Shown here: in pieces, positions 25,975-34,165 of the stretch
Layout of the letters: each line of letters begins with the position of its first letter
Numbering within the stretch: the first letter of the stretch is position 1
DNA from: Sporolactobacillus terrae DSM 11697
GTDB taxonomy: Bacteria; Bacillota; Bacilli; Bacillales; Sporolactobacillaceae
Assembly (NCBI RefSeq): GCF_000648615.1
Contig: NZ_JFZC01000078.1
Location: forward strand, 1-52,981
DNA: 52,981 nt
Reading direction: 5' to 3'
Made by a program: the position numbers and the translations under genes
Notes under the pieces: model-generated
What the model saw: only the letters and a program-made list of their open reading frames with translations
Databases searched by the model: none
Told to the model about the DNA's origin: nothing

Positions 25975-26742
25975 TTACCGATCAACGGTTTCTTGATCAG
26001 CAACATAGATCTCCGTTTTGTCGGTGACTTTGAAGCCATCTAAGTCAGGCAGATGGTCCGTTATGATGATCGCTTCGCCGAGATCAAAAATCTTGCAAAA
26101 AGAGATCTCAGAGAACTTGCTGCTGTCCGACACAATGTAAGTGCGTTGTGCAAGATCATGTGCGCGCCGCTTCAGCGCTGCTTCTTCCGGATCCGGCGTT
26201 GTATAGCCCATTGAAGGATCAATCCCATTTACGCCAATGAATGCAGTATCAAATCGAAACAAATTAATCGATTGCAGCGCCAAACTTCCAATAACGGCTT
26301 TTGTCGTTGATTTCATTTGTCCACCCAACAAATAGCAAATGATCTTCTTTCGAACGAGCAGGTCACCGTGTGCAGGGCCATTAGTGACAACGGTTACATT
26401 TTTTGCTGTAATAAAAGGAATCATTTCTAATGTCGTTGTCCCAGCATCAAGGAATACACAATCATTATCTTTGATCTTCGTTGCAGCTAGTCTCGCAACC
26501 GCTTTCTTTTTCTGCACATTTTTGAATGTTTTTGTCTCCATATCCAGTTCATCATTTAACTTACGCAGAAGTGATGCACCACCATGCACACGGCGGAGAA
26601 GATGACGACCCTCTAGTTCTTGCAAATCCCGTCGAACAGTCGATTCAGAAGCATTGAGCATAGAAACGAGTGCTTTCAACTTAACCACATGGTCAACCGC
26701 TAAAGTCTTCAAGATCATCAGCTGTCTTTCTTCAGCCAACAT
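25975..26742 (-). CDS. fruR: DeoR-family regulator (FruR-like)
   Basis: 255 residues. N-terminal DeoR helix-turn-helix (ERQLMILKTLAVDHVVKLKAL through STVRRDLQELEGRHLLRRVHGGA, about 5-55) and the sugar-phosphate-sensing DeoRC domain (FLDAGTTTLEMIPF, TNGPAHGDLL, GGQ, DTAFIGVNGID, SDSSKF). It probably senses fructose-1-phosphate and represses its own operon with fruA. Start at 26742: GGAGG is 7 bases upstream, and the ATG six bases earlier is too close to it. The FruR name is inferred from the neighbour. Confidence 0.85.
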   Translation of the reverse strand: MLAEERQLMILKTLAVDHVVKLKALVSMLNASESTVRRDLQELEGRHLLRRVHGGASLLRKLNDELDMETKTFKNVQKKKAVARLAATKIKDNDCVFLDAGTTTLEMIPFITAKNVTVVTNGPAHGDLLVRKKIICYLLGGQMKSTTKAVIGSLALQSINLFRFDTAFIGVNGIDPSMGYTTPDPEEAALKRRAHDLAQRTYIVSDSSKFSEISFCKIFDLGEAIIITDHLPDLDGFKVTDKTEIYVADQETVDR

Positions 26743-26763
26743 ATTCATTCCTCCACATCACCT

Positions 26764-26791
26764 ATTGTACCACTTTTTCTTTCAAAATCAA
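26764..26791 (-). promoter_or_regulatory. fruR-fruA promoter
   Basis: On the minus strand TTGATT (26791-26786), 16-base spacer, TACAAT (26769-26764), about 22 bases upstream of the start codon. Confidence 0.65.
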
Positions 26792-26855
26792 TCAAAGGAT
26801 TTCAAAATAATTCTTTAGATACAGCACTTATTGAATGAATATGACTGGTTTTGAG

Positions 26856-27749
26856 TTAGTTTTTGTTCGATCTCCGTCCGATCAGCAATAGAAGATCACA
26901 TGTAATGATGGCGGTTTCTTGATTTAAAAACGTTTGGCGCGTTGATTCAGGTATGTTCCAAGTAAGCGGCGTCATGTAGAGCAAATCACTCAATCCTGCT
27001 TTATCAAGCTCTACTATATAGTGAAGATGATGCATTTCGGATTCAGGATAATGCTCTTTAAACAGACGAAGTGTTTCGACATTCGAGTAGGTTGCTCTGC
27101 TCGTGCTGTAAAATGCATGACGCAACTCTTGAAGATAGTGTTCTCCCGGTATGACTTTAATGACAGAACCGCCGTATTCAAGTAATGAATCAAATGCATC
27201 ATAGTTCGATGGCGACAGAATATTAAGCAAAAATTGAAAGCTGTGTTTTTGATAAGGTGGCCGCGCAAGATCTCCGACAAACCAGATTTGATTCGGATAA
27301 TGTTTTGCAGCTAATTGAATACCCGGTTTCGCAAGGTCAATACCACAGCCCGTAATTTGTTTCGACGTCTGTTGTGAAAGCGCGTCACAAATAGCTGCCA
27401 GATGTGATCCTTCACCGCAACCTAAATCGAGGATCGTCGATTGTTGAACCTTATCACTGCCCATCTGCTCATCTATAGCGTTCACGATACTTTTCACGAG
27501 CGGATTAAAAAACTTATGCCCAACAATAATTCTTTGGCGCGCTTCAAACAGCTGCTTGTCATAATGAGTATGCACGGCTTTTGTTAACAGATTGACATAC
27601 CCTTGTTTGGCAATATCAAAGGTGTGTGTATTTGGACACCTTAGGCTTCTTTGTTCATTAACAAGCGTAAACGCTTCTCCGCAAAGCGGACAACGAAAGT
27701 GTTGCAACTCCTGCTGCATTTGTTCGGCGCAGCGCATCTTATTATTCAT
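26856..27749 (-). CDS. rlmA: 23S rRNA (guanine-N1)-methyltransferase RlmA type
   Basis: 297 residues. N-terminal zinc site FRCPLCGEAF with CPNTHTFDIAKQGYVNLL, the signature of RlmA proteins, then a Rossmann methyltransferase with SAM motif ILDLGCGEGSHLAAI (about 105-120). It methylates N1 of a guanine in helix 35 of 23S rRNA (745 or 748 by subfamily). The ribosome binding site is weak (AAGGTTGTGTGATGA). It appears monocistronic. Confidence 0.9.
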   Translation of the reverse strand: MNNKMRCAEQMQQELQHFRCPLCGEAFTLVNEQRSLRCPNTHTFDIAKQGYVNLLTKAVHTHYDKQLFEARQRIIVGHKFFNPLVKSIVNAIDEQMGSDKVQQSTILDLGCGEGSHLAAICDALSQQTSKQITGCGIDLAKPGIQLAAKHYPNQIWFVGDLARPPYQKHSFQFLLNILSPSNYDAFDSLLEYGGSVIKVIPGEHYLQELRHAFYSTSRATYSNVETLRLFKEHYPESEMHHLHYIVELDKAGLSDLLYMTPLTWNIPESTRQTFLNQETAIITCDLLLLIGRRSNKN

Positions 27750-27973
27750 TCATCACACAACCTTGTCTACTTATTACCATTGATTTATTGGTAGATTAAC
27801 TCATTGACACATTATAGCACAGCATGTACCGCTTGTTTTTCTCTTGACGTCAAAAAATAATTAACCTCTGTACGCTGCTTATAAATGAATACTTCCGTAG
27901 TTTATCGAAAAAAGTGTTTTTGTCACGGTTCGAAAAATGGGTGAATACACTAAGGCATAAAGGAGAGATGATG

Positions 27974-28330
27974 ATGAGTTATACGTACGAAGAAAACAAT
28001 CCGTCATTTTTTGTTCCCCATGAAATGAATGATCGAAATGTAAATCAGCCTACTGACAACACGCAAGCAATAAATAACCTATGCCGAAAATACATGAATT
28101 ACTATGTCATTGCACAGATGGCTGATGGTACACAAATGGAAGGAATAGTCGAAGATGTTACTGATCAAGGGGTAATCATGCTGGTACCTGAGAATGCTGA
28201 ACCTGAATCCGACACGCGTTATTTCTATGGTCCTGGACCGCGTCCAAGGTATCGCAGGTTTAATCGTTTTCTATTCCCATTCTTCCTATTTGCGACCCCA
28301 TTTCTTTATCCTTTTCCATTTTTTTATTAA
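27974..28330 (+). CDS. Small protein with LSm/SH3-like core and aromatic C-terminal tail
   Basis: 118 residues. Not recognised as a named gene. Residues 37-75 (CRKYMNYYVIAQMADGTQ, then EGIVEDVTDQGVIMLVPE) read as a small beta-barrel of LSm/SH3 type. The C-terminus is unusual: RPRYRRFNRFLFPFFLFATP then FLYPFPFFY, a basic patch followed by a Phe/Pro/Tyr-rich hydrophobic tail, reminiscent of small sporulation or coat-associated proteins; that role is inference. Three ATGs follow AAGGAGAG; 27974 has the best spacing. A strong hairpin terminator follows at 28434. Confidence 0.75.
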   Translation: MSYTYEENNPSFFVPHEMNDRNVNQPTDNTQAINNLCRKYMNYYVIAQMADGTQMEGIVEDVTDQGVIMLVPENAEPESDTRYFYGPGPRPRYRRFNRFLFPFFLFATPFLYPFPFFY

Positions 28331-28433
28331 GGGTTCTTGCCCCATGAAGACAATCATTAGGGATGAAATGATATCGTGGCAAATACAACACTTGACCATC
28401 CCACCCGATTTGCTGTACGTTCACTTAAATCAC

Positions 28434-28482
28434 AAGGAAGGCATCAAAGCGTCAAACAGACGTTGCGATGCCCTCCTTATTT
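28434..28482. terminator. Long bidirectional hairpin terminator
   Basis: AAGGAAGGCATCAAAGCGTC-aaaca-GACGTTGCGATGCCCTCCTT, a 20-bp imperfect stem followed by TATTTTT, between convergent genes. Confidence 0.8.
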
Positions 28483-28497
28483 TTAACTTCATTTCTA

Positions 28498-29043
28498 TTA
28501 AATTGTTTCTTCAATAGTCCCGAGTGTCAGTATAGCTGATCCTCCTGCTTCCATCCAAGTTCCAAAGGTAACCAAGGGATCAAACAATGTATAATCTTCG
28601 CCTTCCGCAAGTAAACGATTTCTCCCCATGACTTGAATATAGTTCCCGATACATACCAACATGGTGCCGATAATCTGATACATTTTTCTCCAAAAAATCG
28701 GATCGGTAGCTATCACAAAGGATGCCAATACTTCTTTAAGATTTGAGGAAATTGCGCGTTTCAGTAAGATACGATCATCATCTTCGTCTCTAATAAACTG
28801 AAGAACAAAAGAACCATAACCAATAACGGTGAGCGCCAGTCCTAATTGTTCAGACGAGTTATTGGAGGTGAGATCAATAAGTGACGCACCTGCCCCAACC
28901 TGGATGATGCTACCTAAAAGAATTAACTGATCCTGAGTTTCGCGATCCAATGTTTTAATCGGCGTCTGCCCAATAGCAGCCATCACTTTTCCAATCGTAA
29001 TGGATAAGAGTGCGAAACCCTCTGATAATTCTTTTCTGTTCAC
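28498..29043 (-). CDS. Hydrophobic repetitive protein of unknown function
   Basis: 181 residues, no family recognised with certainty. The sequence repeats a Gly-rich hydrophobic pattern (IGKVMAAIGQ; LGSIIQVGAGASLI; IGYGSFVLQFI; IGTMLVCIGNYIQVMG; FGTWMEAGGSAILTLG), five times with spacing of about 30-40 residues, interrupted by polar stretches such as RDEDDDR. There is no signal peptide. It may associate with membranes or form a helical bundle. It precedes nothing in its own orientation within 80 bases except the end of its transcript at the 28434 hairpin; an ECF component lies upstream on the same strand. Confidence 0.7.
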   Translation of the reverse strand: MNRKELSEGFALLSITIGKVMAAIGQTPIKTLDRETQDQLILLGSIIQVGAGASLIDLTSNNSSEQLGLALTVIGYGSFVLQFIRDEDDDRILLKRAISSNLKEVLASFVIATDPIFWRKMYQIIGTMLVCIGNYIQVMGRNRLLAEGEDYTLFDPLVTFGTWMEAGGSAILTLGTIEETI

Positions 29044-29124
29044 AGAGATCCCACCTCCTCTCCCAATGGCATTACTCCATCATATGCACACAACACCTGA
29101 ATGGAGTTTTGCCAGATCCATTGG

Positions 29125-29727
29125 TTATGAAGCGGTCTTGTTTCTTGCTTTAAGGATTGCGGTTGCAACGGTTGGTGCGACAATACATGCCGCTACCGCT
29201 TCGGCAATACCATTTGTAAACACAATGGCCAATAGCGCCGGCAGCAACTGGGTGACGTCCATATGCAAGGCATTTGCATAGGGTTGTCGATAGAATAAAT
29301 AAATCAATCCCAGCACGAGAACCGTGTTCGTCAAAGCGCCAAGCAGTGCTGCAATCGACATGCTGACAAATTGTGGGCATCCCATTTTTTTTAATTTTAG
29401 GTACACATTCCCAGAAATAATCCCGATCATGATACGAGGAAAAACAGAAATAAGCGGATTCGTAAAAACAATGGGCGCAACAGGACTGGTTGGAAAAGTA
29501 AATGCGCGAATAAATGTAGTCATTCCCCATACGCCACCGATAATAGCACCGCCAGTTGGCCCGAGCACAATCGCTGCGATAATCACCGTAATATGGATAA
29601 TCGTGAGGCTTAAGGCAACCATGGGTATATAGCCCAGAAATGGAACAAAATTTTGCAGGAGGATAATAGCGGTAAATATGCTTAGTAAAACTAAGCGATA
29701 AGTGGCATTCTTGCTCTCGTTTCTCAT
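29125..29727 (-). CDS. ECF transporter S component (PanT-like)
   Basis: 200 residues, six predicted transmembrane helices. The pattern TAIILLQNFVPFLGYIPM, then LTIIHITVIIAAIVLGPTGG and GGVWGMTTFIRAF is characteristic of ECF substrate-binding S components of the pantothenate/vitamin class; the substrate cannot be fixed. It needs the shared EcfAA'T module, which is not in this window. The start at 29727 is set by AAGGAG 7 bases upstream. Promoter TTGTTT-N16-TATAAT lies at 29801-29774. No riboswitch was recognised in the leader. Confidence 0.82.
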   Translation of the reverse strand: MRNESKNATYRLVLLSIFTAIILLQNFVPFLGYIPMVALSLTIIHITVIIAAIVLGPTGGAIIGGVWGMTTFIRAFTFPTSPVAPIVFTNPLISVFPRIMIGIISGNVYLKLKKMGCPQFVSMSIAALLGALTNTVLVLGLIYLFYRQPYANALHMDVTQLLPALLAIVFTNGIAEAVAACIVAPTVATAILKARNKTAS

Positions 29728-29773
29728 GATAATCTCCTTCATTTGTTTTTCTAACAAAAAGTGTTTTAATTGA

Positions 29774-29801
29774 ATTATAAGGCTTGGTTTATCGAAAACA
29801 A
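29774..29801 (-). promoter_or_regulatory. Promoter of the ECF S-component gene
   Basis: On the minus strand TTGTTT (29801-29796), 16-base spacer, TATAAT (29779-29774). Confidence 0.6.
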
Positions 29802-29880
29802 AGAAAAACTTATGTTTATTCAATATTCTTTTTATTCTTAATAATTATTTTATACTGCTTTTAAGCTGCAGAAAGTAAGA

Positions 29881-29908
29881 AAAACCGGGCAAAATACGCC
29901 CGGTCCTT
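29881..29908 (-). terminator. Minus-strand terminator without an upstream gene
   Basis: On the minus strand ACCGGGC-gtatttt-GCCCGGT then TTTTC. No minus-strand ORF lies between it and 30145, so it may end a non-coding transcript or be a relic. Confidence 0.7.
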
Positions 29909-29949
29909 AATCTCCAACCATGTGTGATGGACTAGTGTCTTTTCGGTGC

Positions 29950-30072
29950 TGAATCGCCGCTTCGGTTACTCGCTTGCCGCGGGCGCACCGCGAGCCTCCT
30001 CAGACAGGTAGGTATCTGCGGGGTCTCGCTGGCACGCTGTTCCCGCAGGCGTCTCGCGCTTTCGTGTCTCGA
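29950..30072. repeat. GC-rich structured interspersed repeat (Bacillales type)
   Basis: The ordered words CGCTTGCCGCGGGCG, GCGAGCCTCCTC, CTGCGGGGTCTCGC and GTTCCCGCAGGCGTC match a non-coding palindromic repeat I know from intergenic regions of several Bacillaceae genomes. Internal complementary arms (GCGAG/CTCGC and CCGCGGG/CCCGCAGG) would fold into one extended stem. The GC content is far above its surroundings. Function unknown. Confidence 0.65.
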
Positions 30073-30144
30073 GCTAACTCTTATTGATGAAATTGCCGCT
30101 TATCGTTCTACACCAAAGCAAAATCATAAACTTTCTTTTCATGT

Positions 30145-30173
30145 AAAAAAAGATCCCGCAATTGGGATCCATA
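30145..30173 (-). terminator. Second minus-strand terminator without an upstream gene
   Basis: On the minus strand GGATCCC-aattgc-GGGATC followed by T7. Confidence 0.7.
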
Positions 30174-30293
30174 AAATAGTGTTTTGGGAGTTATTGCTAA
30201 AGGTTTAACATTCACTTCTTTAGTTCAAATGACAACAATAACATGAGGTTTAACGTTATCGATCATGAGAATCAAAAATCTTTTAATAATAAA

Positions 30294-30459
30294 TTAAGGT
30301 GAATCCTGCGGTCTGTCATGCAAATCCAATTTACTTCGGATGGGAATTACAGTTAGAGAGGAAAAATGAAACATCAAACGCACTTGGGCTCGTCGTACGT
30401 TTGAATCATTAAGTATTTGGGGTCGGATTTACAGAAGTTTCGCCATTGATTCACCTTAA
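30294..30459. repeat. 166-bp element bounded by perfect 12-bp inverted repeats
   Basis: TTAAGGTGAATC at 30294-30305 and its exact reverse complement GATTCACCTTAA at 30448-30459. A third hairpin (CAAACGCAC...GTACGTTTG, about 30377-30405) lies inside. The layout fits a small MITE-like element or a structured RNA. No target-site duplication was found. Confidence 0.45.
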
Positions 30460-30533
30460 AATTACCAGCAATCGATCCTATCGATTAACCATTAATATCA
30501 TAGCTTATTTTCCCACGCACCAACAACGAATTT

Positions 30534-30576
30534 ATGATGCGTACCCCCGCATATTTTGTGCGGGGGTACGCATCAT
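30534..30576. repeat. Perfect 18-bp inverted repeat
   Basis: ATGATGCGTACCCCCGCA (30534-30551), 7-base loop, exact reverse complement at 30559-30576. No T tract follows on either strand, so it is not a typical terminator. Confidence 0.9.
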
Positions 30577-30626
30577 CCCGCATCTGACCCTGTACTTTTT
30601 TCCTGTTTTTCAACTTTTTAAACGAA

Positions 30627-30667
30627 AATACCAAAAACAGTACTGCCAACAGGCAATACTGTTTTGA
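30627..30667. terminator. Terminator downstream of the 62-codon ORF
   Basis: AAAACAGTACTGCC-aaca-GGCAATACTGTTTT with a T5 run on the minus strand and T4 on the plus strand, 17 bases after the minus-strand ORF stop. Confidence 0.82.
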
Positions 30668-30683
30668 TAAAGCAAATATTCTA

Positions 30684-30872
30684 TTATTTTGAGCGATAAG
30701 ACGCGTCGTTACAAATTATCGAACAATGACGCAGGGCAACAACAATAGAACTTAAGACCGATAAATCTTGGCGATTATTTCGGTATATATTAACAAAGAG
30801 TTTAGCTGCTTTAACTTTCTGCCTCCAAGTCAGTCGTTCTGGACGTGAAAGAACAGGTTGTTTCATTCTCAT
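30684..30872 (-). CDS. Small hypothetical protein, 62 residues
   Basis: No family recognised. It begins MRMKQPVLSRPERLTWRQKV and is basic in the first half, moderately hydrophobic in the second (DLSVLSSIVVALRHCSIIC). Support for a real gene: a good Shine-Dalgarno (GGAAGGG, 8 bases before ATG) and a strong terminator 17 bases after the stop codon. Against: short, no visible promoter, no homologue I can name. It could be the 5' part of a decayed gene. Confidence 0.4.
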   Translation of the reverse strand: MRMKQPVLSRPERLTWRQKVKAAKLFVNIYRNNRQDLSVLSSIVVALRHCSIICNDASYRSK

Positions 30873-31008
30873 TCATCCATCCCTTCCAGCAATGTTCCGA
30901 GCAACCCTTTTAGGAAACAGCATGGTCATTATTTGATATTCCTAAACAGGAAAAAGGGTTACTCCATACAACCTAAGAACAGATGAGTGAAATGCAGGTT
31001 AACGGATC

Positions 31009-32367
31009 TTACTTTGCCGTAGGTTGTTTCTTATTTTGCCCGAACGCATAATAACTGATCACAATAAGTGTCAGGAAAACAATTCCCACAACAAGTGATA
31101 AACGTGTTTCTGGATTAAATGCCATCCCTATTAAGATGACCATTAAAAACACGATGGTCGCGTAGTTTGAGAAAGGCACAAGCGGTAACTTAAATGGATG
31201 ATTAGCATTGTCTGCCTTTGTTCTGAGCTTTCTAAAGCGAATTTGACTTATTAAAATGACAAACCATGGAACCATTCCCGGTAAGACGCTAGCGCTGTAT
31301 ACATAAACAAAAATTCGATCCGGTGCAAGATAGTTTAACGCAACGCCGATTGCCAATCCGATCAGTACCGCAATGGTTCCGTATAACGGCACACCAGAAC
31401 GTGAGGTTTTCATAAAATAGTTAGGCGCTAGCCCCAGTGCACTTAGTGTGTAAAGCATGCGACCGGCACTAAAAATCCCGCTGTTGCAACCCGATAACGC
31501 TGCAGTAATGACAACAAAGTTGATGATTCCAGCTGCGGTTGTAATGCCGATTTTTGAAAACGTAGTAACAAAAGGACTGCCGAGTGATTGAAGCTCATTC
31601 CACGGATAAACCGTTACAATGATAAAAATAGCGCCTAAATAAAAAATTAAAATCCGCCAAATTATATTCTGAATTGCATGAGTAAGCGTTTTTTGTGGAT
31701 TTTTTGCTTCGCCCGCTGTAATTCCAATAAGCTCAACCCCTTGAAAGGCGGCAATAACGAGCGATAAGGAAAAGAAGAACCCCTTCCATCCACCGGTAAA
31801 AAATCCGCCATGTGCCCATAAATTCGCTAAACCGATCGCTTTGCCACCATTACCTAGCCCAAAGAAAATTAAACCGAGACCGGCAATAATCATTAATACG
31901 ATCGTCACTACTTTGATCATGGCAAACCAAAACTCGAATTCACCAAATGATCGAACGGAAACCAGATTTGCCGTTCCAAGTATAAGTACTGCAATGACGC
32001 TGGGAATCCATGCAGGAAGCTCCGGAAACCAAAACTTCATATAGCTACCTACAGCAATCACTTCCGACATCCCCACAATGATCCATTGAAACCAGTTGCT
32101 CCAGGCGGTCAAATAACCTGCCAGCGGATGAATATACGTATAGCCAAACTTCGCAAATGAACCTGTACTCGGTTCATCATACAGCATCTCGCCCATCGCA
32201 CGCATGATAAAGAAAATAAACAGTCCGCTTATTGCATAAGCAAGCAATACAGATGGCCCTGTCCATTTAATCGTACTGGCGGATCCCATAAAAAGACCAA
32301 CACCAATTGTGCCGCCTAACGCAATCATTTGAATATGGCGTGCACTCAAGCCTCTTTTTAATTTCAT
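31009..32367 (-). CDS. APC-superfamily amino-acid permease (AAT family)
   Basis: 452 residues, twelve predicted transmembrane helices. The N-terminal [20 protein letters not shown] is the consensus amphipathic entry and first helix of AAT amino-acid permeases, and [20 protein letters not shown] and [17 protein letters not shown] are the usual loops. Proton-driven uptake of a neutral or aromatic amino acid, GABA or proline is possible; the substrate cannot be decided. Shine-Dalgarno AAGGATGAG. It lies 88 bases downstream of a frameshifted small membrane gene on the same strand and upstream of a gene-poor region. Confidence 0.9.
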   Translation of the reverse strand: MKLKRGLSARHIQMIALGGTIGVGLFMGSASTIKWTGPSVLLAYAISGLFIFFIMRAMGEMLYDEPSTGSFAKFGYTYIHPLAGYLTAWSNWFQWIIVGMSEVIAVGSYMKFWFPELPAWIPSVIAVLILGTANLVSVRSFGEFEFWFAMIKVVTIVLMIIAGLGLIFFGLGNGGKAIGLANLWAHGGFFTGGWKGFFFSLSLVIAAFQGVELIGITAGEAKNPQKTLTHAIQNIIWRILIFYLGAIFIIVTVYPWNELQSLGSPFVTTFSKIGITTAAGIINFVVITAALSGCNSGIFSAGRMLYTLSALGLAPNYFMKTSRSGVPLYGTIAVLIGLAIGVALNYLAPDRIFVYVYSASVLPGMVPWFVILISQIRFRKLRTKADNANHPFKLPLVPFSNYATIVFLMVILIGMAFNPETRLSLVVGIVFLTLIVISYYAFGQNKKQPTAK

Positions 32368-32455
32368 TTTTTAACTCATCCTTCTGTTGTTTTCTCTATG
32401 TAACATAACTGTAATTATAACTGCAAGAAAGAGCACGAATCAAGGACGCAAATAC

Positions 32456-32688
32456 TCAATCATTGTCTTCTGGCCTTTTTGTTTTTCCTTTAATTGTAAA
32501 CCAGGGGTACCAAAATGCTCCGAGAATATTCACAATGAGCAAAGCCGAGATGATCCCCAAAATATAACTTGATTTATTATTTCCAAATACATAGCATGGT
32601 ACAAGCCAAACGAAAAGGATCATAATAATACTATTTACAAAACAAGAAATTTTTGGGTGCGTTTGAAAATATTTTTTTGATTTTTCAA
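32456..32688 (-). pseudogene. Small two-helix membrane protein gene with a probable 1-base frameshift
   Basis: A TTG at 32688 follows GAGAGGAGGGG with ideal spacing, but its frame stops after 17 codons. A second frame, open through the same DNA, encodes KKYFQTHPKISCFVNSII, a hydrophobic helix (MILFVWLVPCYVFG), a second (YILGIISALLIVNILGAFW) and the end TIKGKTKRPEDND. Adding one A to the A5 run after the TTG joins start and body into 77 residues, (M)KKSKKYFQTHPK onward. It lies between the glnA terminator and the permease gene. Real mutation, sequencing error in the homopolymer, or slippage are all possible. Family not recognised. Confidence 0.55.
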
Positions 32689-32715
32689 GAAATGCCCCTC
32701 CTCTCCCTAAACAGA

Positions 32716-32753
32716 CAAAAACCCCCTGGCGCTTAGAGCGCCAAGGGGTTTCA
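32716..32753 (-). terminator. Terminator of glnRA
   Basis: On the minus strand AAACCCCTTGGCGCT-cta-AGCGCCAGGGGGTTT then TT, a 15-bp stem 15 bases beyond the glnA stop. Confidence 0.9.
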
Positions 32754-32767
32754 GAGTTCTTGATTGA

Positions 32768-34102
32768 TCAATATTGTTCCATGTATTGTTCGCGTTCCCA
32801 TGGGTGTACTTGCGTTCTAAACATATCCCACTCAATTTCTTTTGCGTCATTGAAGTGTGAGATGGTATGTTCTCCTAATGCACTTGTAATTACTTCATCC
32901 TTATTCAATGCGGTTACTGCATCTTTCAGAGAAGCCGGCAATTCTTGAATACCAAGTTCTTCACGTTCTTGATCATTCATAACATAAATGCTGCGGTCAA
33001 CAGAAGCAGCAGGTGCCAATTTTTTCTTGATGCCATCAAGTCCGGCTGCAAGCAATACAGTCATACCAAGGTAAGGGTTGGTCGTTGGGTCGACGCTGCG
33101 CACTTCGATACGTGTACCAAGACCGCGTGAAGCAGGAATACGAACCAAGGCACTGCGGTTGCTCAAGGACCAAGCGATGTAGCTTGGTGCTTCATAACCG
33201 GGAACCAAACGTTTATACGAGTTAACCGTTGGGTTAGCGATTGCAGTAAATGCCGGAGCATGTTCCAGAATACCTGCAATGAATGCTTTTGCTGTATCAC
33301 TCAAACCATCTTCAGAGTTGGCGTCATAAAATGCATTTTCTTTGCCTTTGAAGAGCGACATGTTCGAATGCATTCCCGAACCGTTTACACCGAACAAAGG
33401 TTTCGGCATAAAGGTCGCATGCAATCCGTGTTTGCGGGCGATCGTCTTAACAACCAATTTGAACGTTTGGATGTTGTCGCAAGTTTTTACTGCATCAGCA
33501 TATTTAAAGTCGATTTCGTGCTGTCCAGGAGCCACTTCGTGGTGAGAGGCTTCAATCTCAAAGCCCATATCTTCGAGTTCGAGGACGATATCACGGCGAC
33601 AGTTTTCACCAAGATCAGTAGGAGCAAGGTCGAAATAACCGCCTTTATCGTTTAATTCGAGAGTTGGTTCGCCTGCATCATTCATTTTGAATAAGAAGAA
33701 TTCAGGTTCAGGCCCGATGTTGAAGGATGTGAAACCAATTTTTTCCATTTCGGCAAGTTGAGCTTTCAGCACCGAACGAGGATCTCCTGGGAATGGCGTG
33801 CGGTCTGGTTTATAAATATCGCAGATCAGACGCGCAACTTTCCCTTTTTCTGCAGTCCAAGGGAATACGACGAAGCTGTCATAATCCGGATACAGAAGCA
33901 TGTCCGATTCTTCGATCCGAACAAATCCTTCGATAGAAGAACCGTCAAACATAATTTCGTTATCCAACGCTTTTTCAAGTTGACTTACCGGAATTTCTAC
34001 GTTCTTGATAATTCCAAGCAGGTCGGTGAATTGCAAACGAATAAATTTTACATTTGCTTCATTCACTTTAGAAATAATGTCTTCCTTTGTAAACTTTGCC
34101 AT
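32768..34102 (-). CDS. glnA: Glutamine synthetase, type I-alpha
   Basis: 444 residues, the size of the Bacillus GSI-alpha enzyme that lacks the adenylylation loop. Makes glutamine from glutamate, ammonia and ATP. Motifs: [17 protein letters not shown] (N-terminal domain), GPEPEFFLF (metal Glu), the Glu-rich [32 protein letters not shown] and the C-terminal R-containing latch. In Bacillus it also signals nitrogen state by binding GlnR and TnrA when feedback-inhibited. The start at 34102 is set by GGGGAGG upstream; the six extra codons before it lack one. Co-transcribed with glnR, 63 bases apart. Confidence 0.97.
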   Translation of the reverse strand: MAKFTKEDIISKVNEANVKFIRLQFTDLLGIIKNVEIPVSQLEKALDNEIMFDGSSIEGFVRIEESDMLLYPDYDSFVVFPWTAEKGKVARLICDIYKPDRTPFPGDPRSVLKAQLAEMEKIGFTSFNIGPEPEFFLFKMNDAGEPTLELNDKGGYFDLAPTDLGENCRRDIVLELEDMGFEIEASHHEVAPGQHEIDFKYADAVKTCDNIQTFKLVVKTIARKHGLHATFMPKPLFGVNGSGMHSNMSLFKGKENAFYDANSEDGLSDTAKAFIAGILEHAPAFTAIANPTVNSYKRLVPGYEAPSYIAWSLSNRSALVRIPASRGLGTRIEVRSVDPTTNPYLGMTVLLAAGLDGIKKKLAPAASVDRSIYVMNDQEREELGIQELPASLKDAVTALNKDEVITSALGEHTISHFNDAKEIEWDMFRTQVHPWEREQYMEQY

Positions 34103-34165
34103 TCTCTTGATCCTCCCCAATATAAATGTCTATTTTCTTTCAAAAATTATATACACAGGCAGCAA

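Larger units (their letters stand above)
29802..30683. other. Gene-poor region rich in hairpins and repeats
   Basis: About 880 bases with no credible protein gene. In order: a minus-strand terminator (29881), a GC-rich interspersed-type repeat (about 29950-30072), a second minus-strand terminator (30145), a 166-bp segment bounded by perfect 12-bp inverted repeats (30294-30459), a perfect 18-bp inverted repeat (30534-30576) and a third terminator (30627). Confidence 0.6.
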
